32,964 nt of DNA from an uncultured Bacteroidales bacterium. GTDB taxonomy: Bacteria; Bacteroidota; Bacteroidia; Bacteroidales; UBA932. How positions within the stretch are numbered: position 1 is the first letter of the stretch; each line of letters starts with the position of its first letter. Below are positions 15,730 to 24,906 of this stretch, piece after piece. The DNA is taken from positions 1 to 32,964 of the forward strand of contig CALYTI010000025.1 in the NCBI GenBank assembly GCA_945487035.1, given 5' to 3'. The notes below the pieces were generated by a model that searched no databases, was not told the DNA's origin, and saw only the letters and a program-made list of their open reading frames with translations. Made by a program: the position numbers and the translations under genes.

Positions 15730-17083
15730 TCAGAATTGTTTCCCCGCTTACGGGGTGTTTGAATGACAGGCTTTCGGCGTGCAGCTGGAGCCTGTTTTTT
15801 GATGAATCCCCATATAGGGCGTCACCTTTGATGGGGCGACCCAGTCCGAGAGGGGAGGCAGCGTGTACTCTGAGCTGGTGGGTGCGGCCGGTGTGGGGGA
15901 TGAATCTTACGTCCATTTCCCCGTCAGGGAAGATCTGTAGTATTTCGAATTCGGTTATTGCCGACTTGCCGTTCTGCTTGTCCACCATCTGGCGGGGACG
16001 GTCGTGCCAGTCGGGAGCGAGCGGTAGGGCTATTGTGCCTTTCATTTTGCCTTTCCAGGGTCTTGTGCCGGCGCACAGGTGCGCGAGATAGGTCTTTTTG
16101 ACTACCCGTTCGGAGAACTGGCGATGGATTTCTGTCTGTGCCTGCGGGGTCCTGGCAAATAGGATGACTCCGCTGGTGTCCATATCCAGGCGATGGCAGG
16201 AGTAGAGTTTGCCGTAGTCTTTTTCGAGTATTTCCTGAAGGGATTCGGTGCCGGTTAGTCCGGGTGCGCATAGCATTCCGGAGGGTTTGTTGACGGCAAG
16301 CAGGATGTCGTCTTCATACAGGACTTTGATGGTGTTGAAGCCCGCCACTCTTTGCAGGGGGTTGTCTTCGACTTCCACTCCGCGGAGCATCCAGCTCAGA
16401 AGCGGGCCGCATTTGCCGGTGCAGGAGGGGTAGAAGCGGCCGTGCTGGCGGACTTCTCCGCTCGAAGGTGATGCGCCATACCAGAACTCTCCCATACACA
16501 ATGGCTTAAGTCCATTTCTGAAAGCATAGTTCAGCAGTTTCGGTGCTGCGCATTCACCCGTGCCGCCCGGAGGCACCAGCCCTCTCGACGCAAAAATCTC
16601 TTTCACATCCATCTCCTCACCCATTCCGTTCATCACCCTGTACTGCCTGAACAACCACTCCTGCAATTCTCTAGAATCTCTTGTGTCTCTTGAAGGGCCT
16701 GTACCCTCTGAAACCTGTGCCACCCTCGGCACCATAAGAGGGGGGACCGCGTCAGCGGTGGGGCCGAAGCGAAGCGAGGCGGTTTCAGGGGGTACAGGCC
16801 CTTCTATATTTCTAAGAGCTGGTACAGTGGTGGTGTCGAAGATGGGCGGGACGAAACCGGGGAGGACGGAGCGGCCGCCGACAAGCCCGGAAAAGGCATT
16901 GAGAGTGGTCAGAGCACCGCTCGCGGGGTCTTCGCAGACAAGAATCCCAAGCATCTTGCCCTCGGCAAAAACATACTTCAGCAAAGGGTCGGAATCAATG
17001 GTGCCGATAAGCTTTTGCGCCGCTTCCACAACAAGCGGATGCGGCACATAACGGAATGGATATGTGAACTTCTGCGGAATCAC
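15713..17083 (-). CDS. RluA-family pseudouridine synthase with Bacteroidota N-terminal domain
   Basis: Encodes 456 residues. The C-terminal half (about 250-456) is the RluA catalytic domain: VLYEDDILLAVNKPSGML, then HRLDMDTSGVILFAR with catalytic Asp at about 300, and FIPHTGRTHQLRVHAA and DALYG at the end. It converts uridine to pseudouridine in rRNA or tRNA. The N-terminal 240 residues (FTYPFRYVPHPLV, MLGILVCEDPASG, LQEWLFRQYRVMN, GTGECAAPKLLNYA, FYPSCTGKCGPLL) form an accessory domain seen in Bacteroidota homologs. Relatives are often about 550 residues with a helical insert after the first segment; here that place instead holds residues 94-131 encoded by a palindromic insert. The start overlaps the maf stop by four bases. 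Confidence 0.9.
   Translation of the reverse strand: MIPQKFTYPFRYVPHPLVVEAAQKLIGTIDSDPLLKYVFAEGKMLGILVCEDPASGALTTLNAFSGLVGGRSVLPGFVPPIFDTTTVPALRNIEGPVPPETASLRFGPTADAVPPLMVPRVAQVSEGTGPSRDTRDSRELQEWLFRQYRVMNGMGEEMDVKEIFASRGLVPPGGTGECAAPKLLNYAFRNGLKPLCMGEFWYGASPSSGEVRQHGRFYPSCTGKCGPLLSWMLRGVEVEDNPLQRVAGFNTIKVLYEDDILLAVNKPSGMLCAPGLTGTESLQEILEKDYGKLYSCHRLDMDTSGVILFARTPQAQTEIHRQFSERVVKKTYLAHLCAGTRPWKGKMKGTIALPLAPDWHDRPRQMVDKQNGKSAITEFEILQIFPDGEMDVRFIPHTGRTHQLRVHAASPLGLGRPIKGDALYGDSSKNRLQLHAESLSFKHPVSGETILITAAS
16692..16804. repeat. 113-base palindromic insert within the rluA-type coding sequence
   Basis: Two 24-base arms, 16692-16715 and 16781-16804, are reverse complements with a single mismatch; both contain the core GGGCCTGTACC or its complement. 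The 65-base interior has further short inverted pieces (CCGC-GTCA-GCGG, GCCACC against GGTGG) and is richer in GC than its surroundings. It is read in frame on the minus strand as residues 94-131, giving the near-symmetric peptide ends EGPVPPE and SEGTGPS. It resembles a REP/MITE-like palindromic element that was kept because it left the reading frame open. Confidence 0.75.
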
Positions 17084-17676
17084 TTGAAGAAAGACTTCAA
17101 CTCCTCATAAAGCCTGTGGACAGGCAGTCCCATCACATTGAAATACGAACCCTCAATACCCGTAATCGCGGCATAACCGATCCACTCCTGAATCCCGTAA
17201 GCCCCCGCCTTGTCATAAGGCTTGAAATTGTCAACATAATAGTCGATTTCACTCTCCTCAAGCGGAGCAAAATGCACGGTGGTACTGTCTGTAAATGCAA
17301 TTTCCCGGGAGGAATCCCGGATAACCACGGCGGTGACAACCTCGTGGGCCTGCCCCGAAAGCTCGCGCAGCATCCTGCAGGCATCCTGCCGGTCGTGCGG
17401 CTTGCCGAGCACCTCAGTGCGGCCGGCGGCGTCCTTTGCTATCACCACAGTATCGGCGGTAATCAGTATTTCATCCTCCTCAAGCGGTCTGTGGAATCCG
17501 TGAGATTTGCCCCGGGCCATCAGAAGAGGAACTTCGTGGGCCGGAGTCTCCGGCTCGCAGCTTTCTTCGAAACTGTTGCGTGTATCAACTTCGAACTCCA
17601 GTCCGAGTCCGGACAGAAGCTCCCGCCTTCGGGGTGAGGCGCTCGCAAGGATAATGCGCTTATGACCTTGATCCAT
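17080..17676 (-). CDS. maf: Maf-family nucleotide pyrophosphatase
   Basis: Encodes 198 residues, the usual Maf length. Family motifs are in order: IILASASPRRRELL at the N terminus (substrate phosphate binding), LITADTVVIAKD with the conserved Asp, EVLGKPHDRQDACRML, and DKAGAYGIQEWIGYAAITGI followed by EGSYFNVMGLPV. Maf proteins hydrolyse non-canonical or excess nucleoside triphosphates such as dTTP, UTP or modified forms, and were named for inhibition of septum formation. The gene sits between DUF3467 and the pseudouridine synthase with overlaps of 17 and 4 bases, so all three are one operon. Which Maf substrate subgroup it belongs to I cannot say with certainty. Confidence 0.93.
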   Translation of the reverse strand: MDQGHKRIILASASPRRRELLSGLGLEFEVDTRNSFEESCEPETPAHEVPLLMARGKSHGFHRPLEEDEILITADTVVIAKDAAGRTEVLGKPHDRQDACRMLRELSGQAHEVVTAVVIRDSSREIAFTDSTTVHFAPLEESEIDYYVDNFKPYDKAGAYGIQEWIGYAAITGIEGSYFNVMGLPVHRLYEELKSFFK

Positions 17677-17956
17677 TGGCCGGTCCCATCACTGGGATAT
17701 TGTAGGTGTCAATCTTTCCGAACTGGGATTCGTATTTCTGTATATTGTCCACCAGGGCGTTCATCAGTCTCTTGGCGTGCTCGGGAGTCATGATGATGCG
17801 GTTGCTTACCTGCGGCTTCGGCAGGCCCGGGAGCATCTTTGCGAAATCCAGGATGAACTCGCTGTGCGAGTGGGTAATGATTGCAAGGTTGGAGTACTCT
17901 CCGCCGGCGATTTCAGGGCGGATTTCAAGATTGAATTGCTTCTCGTTGTTTTCCAT
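17660..17956 (-). CDS. DUF3467 family protein
   Basis: Encodes 98 residues: NNEKQFNLEIRPEIAGGEYS, then NLAIITHSHSEFILDFAKML, RIIMTPEHAKRLMNALVDNI and KYESQFGKI. This matches the small DUF3467 family in length and pattern. Function is unknown; the fold is probably an alpha/beta unit resembling gas-vesicle or adaptor-type proteins, but that is not established from this sequence. It is first in an operon with maf and rluA-type genes and is divergent from valS. Confidence 0.88.
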   Translation of the reverse strand: MENNEKQFNLEIRPEIAGGEYSNLAIITHSHSEFILDFAKMLPGLPKPQVSNRIIMTPEHAKRLMNALVDNIQKYESQFGKIDTYNIPVMGPANGSRS

Positions 17957-17979
17957 TTCTGAGTGTGTATTATTCTCCG

Positions 17980-17987
17980 CAAATTTA
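17980..17987 (-). promoter_or_regulatory. Candidate -7 box for the DUF3467-maf-rluA operon
   Basis: On the minus strand TAAATTTG (17987 to 17980) lies 23 bases upstream of the DUF3467 ATG. No good TTTG is seen at -33. It faces away from the valS box at 18000-18007, so the two divergent promoters are only 12 bases apart. Confidence 0.5.
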
Positions 17988-17999
17988 GTGAAAAATTAG

Positions 18000-18007
18000 T
18001 ATCTTTG
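18000..18007 (+). promoter_or_regulatory. Candidate -7 box for valS
   Basis: TATCTTTG fits TAnnTTTG and ends only six bases before the valS ATG at 18014. The start of transcription would fall at about the start codon, suggesting a leaderless mRNA. The -33 element is not obvious. Confidence 0.5.
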
Positions 18008-18013
18008 TGGGCT

Positions 18014-20659
18014 ATGGAATTATCAAGTAAATACAATCCCTCAGAAGTAGAGGATAAGTGGTACGCCTATTGGCTGAAGTACAAGTGCTTCCATTCGGAG
18101 CCGGATAACAGGGAACCTTACACCATTGTCATTCCGCCACCGAACGTCACCGGTATTCTCCATATGGGACATGTTCTCAACAATACTCTCAACGATGTGC
18201 TAATCCGCAAGGCCCGAATGGACGGCAAGAATGCCTGCTGGGTTCCGGGTACCGACCATGCAAGCATCGCTACCGAAAACAAGGTGGTTGCCAAACTCAA
18301 GGATATGGGCATCAAAAAAGAGGACCTCACCCGTGAGGAGTTCCTCAAATATGCCTGGGAGTGGAAGGAGGAGCACGGAGGCATCATACTCCAGCAGCTC
18401 CGCAAGCTCGGTGCATCCTGCGACTGGGACCGCACCCGCTTCACTATGGAGCCGGAGCTGAGCGAAGCCGTCATCAACACTTTCGTCTATTTCTACAAGA
18501 AGGGGTGGATATACAGGGGAGTCCGCATGGTCAATTGGGACCCTGAAGGACATACTGCCGTATCCGATGACGAGGTTATCCACCGCGATACCCAGAGCCA
18601 TTTCTATCATATGCGCTATTTCATTTCCGACGGCAACGGCAACCCTACGGATAAATATATCGTAGTGGCTACCACCCGTCCGGAGACAATTATGGCGGAT
18701 GCTGCTGTCTGCGTCAATCCGAATGACGAAAGGCATAAGTGGCTTCACGGAAAGAAAGTGATTATTCCTTTGATCAATAAGGAAATACCTATCATCGAAG
18801 ATGACTATGTGGAGATGGACTTCGGTACCGGTTGCCTCAAGGTGACTCCGGCTCACGATGTTCACGACTACGAAATCGGTCTCCGACACAATCTCCCGGT
18901 AATCAATATTATCGATGACCACGGCCGTCTGACCGAAGAGGCGCAGATTCTTGTGGGTATGGACCGCTTCGAAGCGCGCAAGAAAATCGCCGAGATGCTT
19001 CAGGAGGCAGGAAACCTCGAAAAGGTGGAAGACTATGTATCTCCAATAGGTTACAGCGAGCGCACCAATGCCGTTATCGAGCCTAGGCTCAGCGCCCAGT
19101 GGTTCCTCAAGATGGAGGAACTGGCACCCCGTGCACTTGCAAGCGTGGAGGACGGATACACCAAGTTCATTCCGGACAAATACCGCAACACCTACCGCCA
19201 TTGGATGGAGAATGCCAAGGACTGGTGCATCAGCCGCCAGCTCTGGTGGGGTCAGAGGATCCCGGCGTACTATCTGCCGGATGGACGCTATGTTGTGGAA
19301 AGCACGCCTGAGGCAGCGCTCAAGGCTGCGCAGGAACTTGATCCTTGCATTACGGCCGCTGACCTGCATCAGGACGAGGATGTGCTGGACACCTGGTTCA
19401 GCAGCTGGCTCTGGCCTATTTCCGTTTTCGACCCTCAGATGCCTGGACATCCGGACCACAAACCGAATGCCGATTTGGCGTACTATTATCCTACCAACGA
19501 CCTCGTAACAGGCCCGGACATTATTTTCTTCTGGGTAGCGAGGATGATTATGGCGGGAAATGAGTTTATGAACGATGTTCCGTTCAAGAACGTATATTTC
19601 ACCGGCATCGTACGCGACAAGCTCGGAAGGAAGATGTCCAAGACCCTGGGCAACAGCCCTAATCCTCTCGATCTCATCGACAAGTACGGTGCTGACGCAG
19701 TGCGCCTCGGAATGCTTCTGTGCTCATCGGCGGGAAATGACATTCTCTACGACGAGTCGCAGATCGAGCAGGGACGCAATTTCTGCGGAAAGATTTGGAA
19801 CTCCTACCGTCTTGTAAGCGGCTGGAGTGTTGATGAGAAGGCTGAGCAGAGCGAGAACTGCCGTCTTGCAGTGAAGTGGTTCGACAACCTGCTGTCCAAG
19901 ACCATTGAGGCAGTCGAGGAGCATTACGCGAAGTTCCGCATCTCTGATGCCCTGATGACCATATACAAACTTTTCTGGGACCAGTATTGCGCCTGGTATC
20001 TTGAGCTCGTCAAACCTGCTTATGGTCAGCCGGTTGACGGCCGTACTTATGAGGCAACGATGGAGTTTTTCGAGAAGCTGCTGAAGCTCATCCACCCGAT
20101 TATGCCTTTCATTACCGAGGAACTCTGGCATGCGGTCACTGTACGCCGTGAGGGTGAGACCATAATGTACGAGCGTACTCCGAAGGCAGGACCTTATGAT
20201 GAAGGCTTCCTTGAGGATTTCGCTCTTATGCAGGAAGCCATAATCGGCGTCAGGGGAGTCAGGGCCCAGAAACAGATTTCACCGAAGGAGAGTCTCAAGC
20301 TCTTCATTGAGGGTGATTTCAGGGAGGAATTCATTCCTGTTCTCAAGAAGGCGGCCAACCTGTCCGAAGTTGTGCCGGGCAGCGCACAGGGAACTTCCGT
20401 TTCCTTCATCGTCGGCACAGTCAAGATGAGCATTCCTCTTGAAGGGCTGGTCAATGCCGATGAGGAGAAAACCAAGATTCTGGCGGAACTCGAGCATCAG
20501 AGAGGCTTCCTGGCTTCGGTTCAGAAGAAGCTCTCCAACCAGAACTTCGTAGCTCACGCACCTGAGAATGTGGTAGCTGTGGAGAGGAAGAAGGAGGCTG
20601 ATGCGACGGCCCGCATCGCAGCGCTTGAAGCATCTCTCAAATCATTGAATAACAATTAA
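18014..20659 (+). CDS. valS: Valine--tRNA ligase
   Basis: Encodes 881 residues, normal for bacterial ValRS. It attaches valine to tRNA-Val in the cytoplasm. The class I signatures are present: [13 protein letters not shown] (HIGH box, about residue 48) and [14 protein letters not shown] (KMSKS, about residue 538). The editing domain carries [20 protein letters not shown] and [21 protein letters not shown]. The C-terminal anticodon-binding region ends in the usual tRNA-binding coiled coil ([35 protein letters not shown]). I use ATG 18014 ([20 protein letters not shown]), which fits the family start; the in-frame extension to 17963 crosses the promoter box. Confidence 0.98.
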   Translation: MELSSKYNPSEVEDKWYAYWLKYKCFHSEPDNREPYTIVIPPPNVTGILHMGHVLNNTLNDVLIRKARMDGKNACWVPGTDHASIATENKVVAKLKDMGIKKEDLTREEFLKYAWEWKEEHGGIILQQLRKLGASCDWDRTRFTMEPELSEAVINTFVYFYKKGWIYRGVRMVNWDPEGHTAVSDDEVIHRDTQSHFYHMRYFISDGNGNPTDKYIVVATTRPETIMADAAVCVNPNDERHKWLHGKKVIIPLINKEIPIIEDDYVEMDFGTGCLKVTPAHDVHDYEIGLRHNLPVINIIDDHGRLTEEAQILVGMDRFEARKKIAEMLQEAGNLEKVEDYVSPIGYSERTNAVIEPRLSAQWFLKMEELAPRALASVEDGYTKFIPDKYRNTYRHWMENAKDWCISRQLWWGQRIPAYYLPDGRYVVESTPEAALKAAQELDPCITAADLHQDEDVLDTWFSSWLWPISVFDPQMPGHPDHKPNADLAYYYPTNDLVTGPDIIFFWVARMIMAGNEFMNDVPFKNVYFTGIVRDKLGRKMSKTLGNSPNPLDLIDKYGADAVRLGMLLCSSAGNDILYDESQIEQGRNFCGKIWNSYRLVSGWSVDEKAEQSENCRLAVKWFDNLLSKTIEAVEEHYAKFRISDALMTIYKLFWDQYCAWYLELVKPAYGQPVDGRTYEATMEFFEKLLKLIHPIMPFITEELWHAVTVRREGETIMYERTPKAGPYDEGFLEDFALMQEAIIGVRGVRAQKQISPKESLKLFIEGDFREEFIPVLKKAANLSEVVPGSAQGTSVSFIVGTVKMSIPLEGLVNADEEKTKILAELEHQRGFLASVQKKLSNQNFVAHAPENVVAVERKKEADATARIAALEASLKSLNNN

Positions 20660-20670
20660 ATATAAAGAAT

Positions 20671-20856
20671 ATGTTAACTTATCCTTTATTTATCGGCACT
20701 TGGGAGATTGTCATCATTGCTCTTATTGTTCTGCTGCTTTTGGGCGGCAAGAAAATTCCTGAACTGATGAAGGGACTCGGCAAAGGAGTCAAGAATTTCA
20801 AGGATGGAATGAAGGAGGAGGACGAGCCTGACAAGGAGAAGGAGGAGCAGAAGTGA
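20671..20856 (+). CDS. tatA: Sec-independent protein translocase subunit TatA
   Basis: Encodes 61 residues: a single N-terminal membrane helix ([17 protein letters not shown]), the hinge [19 protein letters not shown] with an amphipathic helix, and a short acidic tail. This is the TatA/TatE layout; TatB would have a longer tail. TatA oligomers form the twin-arginine translocation pore with TatC, which is not in this window. The gene is 11 bases past valS and overlaps the ABC-F gene by four bases (GTGA). Confidence 0.92.
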   Translation: MLTYPLFIGTWEIVIIALIVLLLLGGKKIPELMKGLGKGVKNFKDGMKEEDEPDKEKEEQK

Positions 20857-22784
20857 TATCCCTTGACAATGTGACGGTGGCTTATGGGGGCTATGTGCTG
20901 CTGGACGGTATCAGTTTCCATATAAGTGAAAACGACAAAATCGGCCTTGTCGGCAAAAACGGTGCCGGCAAGTCCACGATAATGAAGTTGATATGTGAAC
21001 TTCAGAGCCCTACCTCCGGACACATTGACAAGCCCAATCATCTCAGTATAGGCTACCTGCCCCAGATTATGGAGCACAACCGCGGACGCAGTGTGCTGGA
21101 AGAAGCTATGACGGCTTTTTCGGAAGAGCAGGAGCAGGAAGCCGAAATAGAAGAAATCACTCGCGAGCTCGGGGAAAGGACTGACTATGAGTCGGAGTCC
21201 TACCTCGAGCTCGCGGAGCGTCTGGCGGACTTGAACGACAGCCTTGCCACCGCCCACAGCGAACCGCCCGAAGTGCAGGCCAGAAGGACTCTTCTCGGAC
21301 TTGGATTCAGGGAGGATGAGCTCGGAAGGCTTACCGAGACTTTCTCCCAGGGTTGGAATATGCGCATCGAACTTGCCAAAATCCTGCTCAGACGACCGGA
21401 CCTTTTGCTTCTCGACGAGCCTACCAACCATCTGGACATAGAATCCATTGAGTGGCTGGAGGATTACCTTGCAGCCAGAAAGGGCTCTCTTATGCTGGTT
21501 TCCCACGACAGGAAATTCCTCGACAGGGTGACCAACCGTACCGTGGAAGTGGTTCTCGGACATATACAGGACTATAAAGTGCCTTATTCCCAGTATCTTG
21601 TGCTCCGAGCAGAGCGTATGAAGCAGCAGACAGCCGCGTATGCGAACCAGCAGAAGATGATAGAAAAAACGGAGGACTTCATAGAGCGCTTCCGCTACAA
21701 GGCGACCAAGTCCAATCAGGTGCAGTCCAGAATCAAGGCCCTTGAGAAGATAGAGCGCATTGAAATCGATGAAACTGACAATGCCACTCTCAATGTCAAA
21801 TTCCCGCCGGCTCCGCGTTCGGGAGATGTGGTCTATAAGGCGACCGGCCTGACTGTGGGTTACCCGCAGAAGGTGGTATTCCGCAACGCGGATATAGAAA
21901 TAAAGAGGGGAGAGAAAGTTGCCCTCGTAGGCCGCAACGGAGAGGGAAAGACCACGCTTATGCGTGTGGTGATGGGGGAGTTGGAGCCCATCAGCGGAGA
22001 GTCCAGGATAGGACATAATGTGAGCATAGGCTATTTTGCCCAGAATCAGGAAGATGTGCTGGACAAATCCCTCACCGTATTCGAAACCATAGACAGGATT
22101 GCCGTAGGAGATATCAGAACCAAGGTCAGGGATCTGCTTGCCCAGTTCCTGTTCCGTGGCGAAGACATCGACAAGAGGGTATCTGTGCTCAGCGGTGGCG
22201 AAAGAGCCCGGCTCGGGATGGCAAAGCTTATGCTGCAGAACCACAACCTGCTTGCCCTTGATGAGCCTACCAACCATATGGACATCAAATCCAAGGACAT
22301 ACTCAAGCAGGCCCTTAAGGAATATGACGGCACCCTTCTGATTGTATCCCACGACCGTGATTTCCTTGACGGACTTGTGACCAAATTCTATGAGTTCGAC
22401 AGCGGAGTAGTGAAGGAGCATCTGGAAACCGTCCAGGAATTCCTGCAGAAACGCAAAATCGAGAGCCTTCAGGAACTGGACCGCAAGACTGCTGCTGCAG
22501 CGCCTGCTCCTGCAGCCAAGGCCCCTGCCCGGACCAATGAAGGAAAGAAAGCGGCTCTTAGCTATGAGCAGCAGAAAGAGCTTTCCCGTCAGGAGAAAAA
22601 GAAAAAGGACAGGCTCAAGTATCTGGAAGCTGAAATTGAAAAGCAGGAAAAGAGGATGAAGGAAATAGAAGAAGTCCTTTCCAATCCGCCTGCGGACTGC
22701 GATATAATGGAACTGACACGCGAGTATCTCGAGTGCAAGCGTGATTTGGATGCCAAGACAGACGAGTGGGGAAGCCTGCTCTGA
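20853..22784 (+). CDS. ABC-F family ATPase (ribosome-associated type)
   Basis: Encodes 643 residues with two ABC domains and no membrane segments. Domain 1 has Walker [10 protein letters not shown], a degenerate signature [13 protein letters not shown] and Walker [13 protein letters not shown]; domain 2 has [22 protein letters not shown] and [13 protein letters not shown] linker rich in charged helix (about 235-310) and a C-terminal coiled coil ([20 protein letters not shown]) follow the Uup/EttA-type plan. ABC-F proteins act on ribosomes, resolving stalls or, in some, conferring antibiotic resistance; which applies here cannot be told. Translation starts at a GTG overlapping the tatA stop; downstream ATGs would remove the first strand of the ABC domain ([12 protein letters not shown]). 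Confidence 0.93.
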   Translation: MISLDNVTVAYGGYVLLDGISFHISENDKIGLVGKNGAGKSTIMKLICELQSPTSGHIDKPNHLSIGYLPQIMEHNRGRSVLEEAMTAFSEEQEQEAEIEEITRELGERTDYESESYLELAERLADLNDSLATAHSEPPEVQARRTLLGLGFREDELGRLTETFSQGWNMRIELAKILLRRPDLLLLDEPTNHLDIESIEWLEDYLAARKGSLMLVSHDRKFLDRVTNRTVEVVLGHIQDYKVPYSQYLVLRAERMKQQTAAYANQQKMIEKTEDFIERFRYKATKSNQVQSRIKALEKIERIEIDETDNATLNVKFPPAPRSGDVVYKATGLTVGYPQKVVFRNADIEIKRGEKVALVGRNGEGKTTLMRVVMGELEPISGESRIGHNVSIGYFAQNQEDVLDKSLTVFETIDRIAVGDIRTKVRDLLAQFLFRGEDIDKRVSVLSGGERARLGMAKLMLQNHNLLALDEPTNHMDIKSKDILKQALKEYDGTLLIVSHDRDFLDGLVTKFYEFDSGVVKEHLETVQEFLQKRKIESLQELDRKTAAAAPAPAAKAPARTNEGKKAALSYEQQKELSRQEKKKKDRLKYLEAEIEKQEKRMKEIEEVLSNPPADCDIMELTREYLECKRDLDAKTDEWGSLL

Positions 22785-22797
22785 AAACACTGGAAAA

Positions 22798-24069
22798 ATG
22801 ATTAAAGCTTCAATCTGTACCATTGGCGATGAAATCCTCATCGGCCAGATAGTGGATACCAATTCCTCTATGATTTCCAGCAAACTCGGCGAGTTGGGAA
22901 TAGAAGTAAGCCGTATGCTGAGCATTTCCGACGGGCACGATGATATTGTGGGGTCCCTGCGTGAAGAAATGGAGAGCAACGACATTGTCATTGTTACGGG
23001 AGGTCTGGGCCCTACAAAGGACGATATCACCAAGCCTGCCCTTGCTGACCTGTTCGGCTGCAGAGAGTGGAAAACGGTGGATGCCCAGCTTGAAATAATC
23101 AGGGAAATACTGCATTCCCGCGGTCTGGATATGCTGGATATCAATATGGACCAGGCCAGGGTTCCCGCCTGCTGCGAGCCTATTCTCAATCATTACGGTA
23201 CTGCCACCATTATGGCTTTCCACACGACGGAAGGGAAGAGTCTCTATTCAATGCCGGGGGTGCCTCACGAGACAATGAATGCCCTGCCGGACGTGATTGC
23301 CGACATCAAGGCGCATTATCCTCTTGGTAATATCCTTCACCGTACGATAATGACTTACGGAATGGCGGAATCCGCTCTTTCCAAGCTAATCGCCCCTTGG
23401 GAGGATGCGCTTCCGCAGGATATGCACCTCGCGTACCTGCCGAACACCCTTACAGGCGTGCGTCTGCGCCTGAGCGTGAAAGGAGGAGATGCGGAAGACA
23501 GCTCAAGGCGTGCTGACGCTCAGATAGCTGCCCTGAAGGAAATAATAGGGGATTTGATATATTCCGAGTGCGATGATACGCTTGAGAATACCATTGGACG
23601 CCTGCTCAGGGGCAGCGGCAAAACCGTCAGTGCAGCCGAATCCTGCACCGGAGGAATGATTTCCCATCTGCTGACCTGTGTGCCCGGTGCATCGGAGTAC
23701 TATTTTGGCGGTGTTTGCTCATACGCCGTAGCCGTCAAGGAAAGCGTGTTGGGAGTAGATTCAAAGCTGATTGAGGAGAGGGGAGTCGTAAGCTCCGAAG
23801 TTGCGGCCGCAATGGCTGAGGGCGTAAGGAAACTCACTGGAAGCACCTACAGCGTATCTACCACAGGACTTGCCGGTCCGGGAGGAGATGACAAGAATCC
23901 GGAAGGAACGGTATGGATAGGAGTAAGCGGCCCTCACGGCACGATTACGGCAAGACGCCAGTACCACAACGACAGGGAACGCAATATCGAGCGTTTTTCC
24001 GCTTCAGCCCTGGATTTGCTTAGAAGATATATAATCGAAGACGGGGAAAAATCAGCCTTCGCGGCTTAA
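22798..24069 (+). CDS. cinA: CinA, nicotinamide-nucleotide amidase / competence-damage protein
   Basis: Encodes 423 residues in the standard two-domain form. The N-terminal MoCF-like domain has ICTIGDEILIGQIVDTNSS and VIVTGGLGPTKDDITKPALA. The C-terminal CinA domain has SAAESCTGGMISHLLTCVPGAS and YFGGVCSYAVAVKESVLGV, with the catalytic Ser in AESCTGG, then VSTTGLAGPGGDDKNPEGTVWIG. The family deamidates NMN to NaMN in pyridine nucleotide recycling and cleaves ADP-ribose in some members. It follows the ABC-F gene by 13 bases, probably in the same transcript. Its last 18 bases overlap the convergent XRE regulator gene. Confidence 0.96.
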   Translation: MIKASICTIGDEILIGQIVDTNSSMISSKLGELGIEVSRMLSISDGHDDIVGSLREEMESNDIVIVTGGLGPTKDDITKPALADLFGCREWKTVDAQLEIIREILHSRGLDMLDINMDQARVPACCEPILNHYGTATIMAFHTTEGKSLYSMPGVPHETMNALPDVIADIKAHYPLGNILHRTIMTYGMAESALSKLIAPWEDALPQDMHLAYLPNTLTGVRLRLSVKGGDAEDSSRRADAQIAALKEIIGDLIYSECDDTLENTIGRLLRGSGKTVSAAESCTGGMISHLLTCVPGASEYYFGGVCSYAVAVKESVLGVDSKLIEERGVVSSEVAAAMAEGVRKLTGSTYSVSTTGLAGPGGDDKNPEGTVWIGVSGPHGTITARRQYHNDRERNIERFSASALDLLRRYIIEDGEKSAFAA

Positions 24070-24438
24070 TTCTTCAAAGGTTCCATCGTTGTAAAAAACC
24101 ACTATTTTAGAAATAGAGCGCTGTCCCTTAGGAGGTTGAGTTTTTCTATTTGAAGTAATGGTTTTATTTTGGGACTCGTTTTCCGGCCCGAAAAGCGTCC
24201 CTTCAGCGAAATTCGTGGCATTTTGCGGCTTCTTGTACATACAGCCGCTACCCGTAATCAGCCATTCAAGATTCAGCTCCGGATAGCAGCGGGCGAGGCT
24301 CTCGATAAAATCGTAGCTGGGTTTGTTGCGGCCTCCCAGCAAATGTGAAATGCTGCTGCTGGCGACGCCCAAAGTGTCGGCGAATTGAGACTGCGTTATA
24401 TTTTCGGCTGCCAGAAACTGTTCGAGTCGGGTATTCAT
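24052..24438 (-). CDS. XRE/CI-type helix-turn-helix repressor
   Basis: Encodes 128 residues. The N-terminal HTH is NITQSQFADTLGVASSSISH followed by LLGGRNKPSYDFIESLARCYPELNLEWLITG, the lambda CI/Cro pattern. A variable linker follows, and the C terminus has a short strand motif (ISKIVVFYNDGTFEEL) that I have seen described in Bacteroidota XRE regulators. I start at ATG 24438 (MNTRLEQFLAAENIT), directly after its promoter; an upstream in-frame extension overlaps the -7 box. It has a consensus promoter spanned by a GTGAA/TTCAC inverted repeat, which suggests autoregulation. Its targets are unknown; the long gene-free region on its 5' side contains more GTGAA half-sites. Confidence 0.88.
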   Translation of the reverse strand: MNTRLEQFLAAENITQSQFADTLGVASSSISHLLGGRNKPSYDFIESLARCYPELNLEWLITGSGCMYKKPQNATNFAEGTLFGPENESQNKTITSNRKTQPPKGQRSISKIVVFYNDGTFEELSREG

Positions 24439-24450
24439 ATTGAGATAATT

Positions 24451-24480
24451 GTGAATACAAATGTAACAATAGATTTTCAC
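24451..24480. promoter_or_regulatory. Candidate operator over the XRE promoter
   Basis: GTGAA (24451-24455) and TTCAC (24476-24480) form an inverted repeat that encloses the -7 box of the XRE gene. A repressor bound here would block its own transcription. The short arms make this tentative. Confidence 0.35.
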
Positions 24481-24488
24481 AGTTCAAA
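24458..24488 (-). promoter_or_regulatory. Consensus promoter of the XRE regulator gene
   Basis: On the minus strand TTTG (24488 to 24485), exactly 19 bases, then TACATTTG (24465 to 24458) matches the Bacteroidota promoter consensus. The predicted start of transcription is near 24451, about 13 bases before the ATG. Confidence 0.75.
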
Positions 24489-24898
24489 GCACAATATCAA
24501 CACGGGTGGGGAACTTGTCCTGTTTTGTGCTTGAAATCAACTTGTTTTCATTGTTCAGTTGAATATTGTTAAAACCTTGGTTTTCCTAAACTTAAGTCAT
24601 AGATAGTCATTCTTTTGAGCCGAGTTTCACGGCAATGGCGGGGAAGTGGGCGGAATCTTGCTTGACTTTTGTTTTATGTAAATCGCGTAAAACATTGGGT
24701 TTCGTGGATTTAAATATAATTTCCAGGGCTCATTACAATTATTTATAAGCAGATGTGAAACTTTTGCAGGTAGGGGATTTGCAAACTTGTAAAGTTTACA
24801 AAAGTGAAATTCAAAGATGTGAACCGTTGAAAGTTGTGAAATTGAGACTTGGGGTTAATCTGGAATTATTCAAAGAATAGTCTTTGCTATATTATTAC
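24489..24898. other. Long gene-free region between the XRE gene and queA
   Basis: No ORF of family character is seen on either strand. It holds a perfect palindrome TTGTAAA-G-TTTACAA (24787-24801), a second palindrome AAAACC-TT-GGTTTT (24571-24584), and GTGAA or TTCAC at 24626 (minus), 24755, 24804, 24819 and 24836, the last three spaced 15 and 17 bases. I see no tRNA, known riboswitch or GC-rich terminator. It looks like a regulatory region for the XRE protein or another regulator. Confidence 0.4.
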
Positions 24899-24906
24899 TA
24901 TCTTTG
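24899..24906 (+). promoter_or_regulatory. Candidate -7 box for queA
   Basis: TATCTTTG fits TAnnTTTG, 26 bases before the queA ATG. A TTTG at 24883-24886 is only 12 bases upstream, shorter than the usual 19, so the -33 element is uncertain. Confidence 0.5.

Noticed and set aside
18200..19459. 419-codon open frame on the minus strand
   Set aside because: It lies wholly inside valS, which has the HIGH and KMSKS motifs and editing domain on the plus strand; no independent similarity is seen.
20679..23189. Very long open frame (836 codons) on the minus strand
   Set aside because: It is antisense to tatA, the ABC-F gene and cinA, all of which have clear family motifs on the plus strand. Its translation shows no recognisable domain and the opening is explained by codon bias.
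24787..24801. TTGTAAAGTTTACAA palindrome as a terminator
   Set aside because: The stem has almost no GC, the loop would be a single base and no U tract follows; an operator is more likely.
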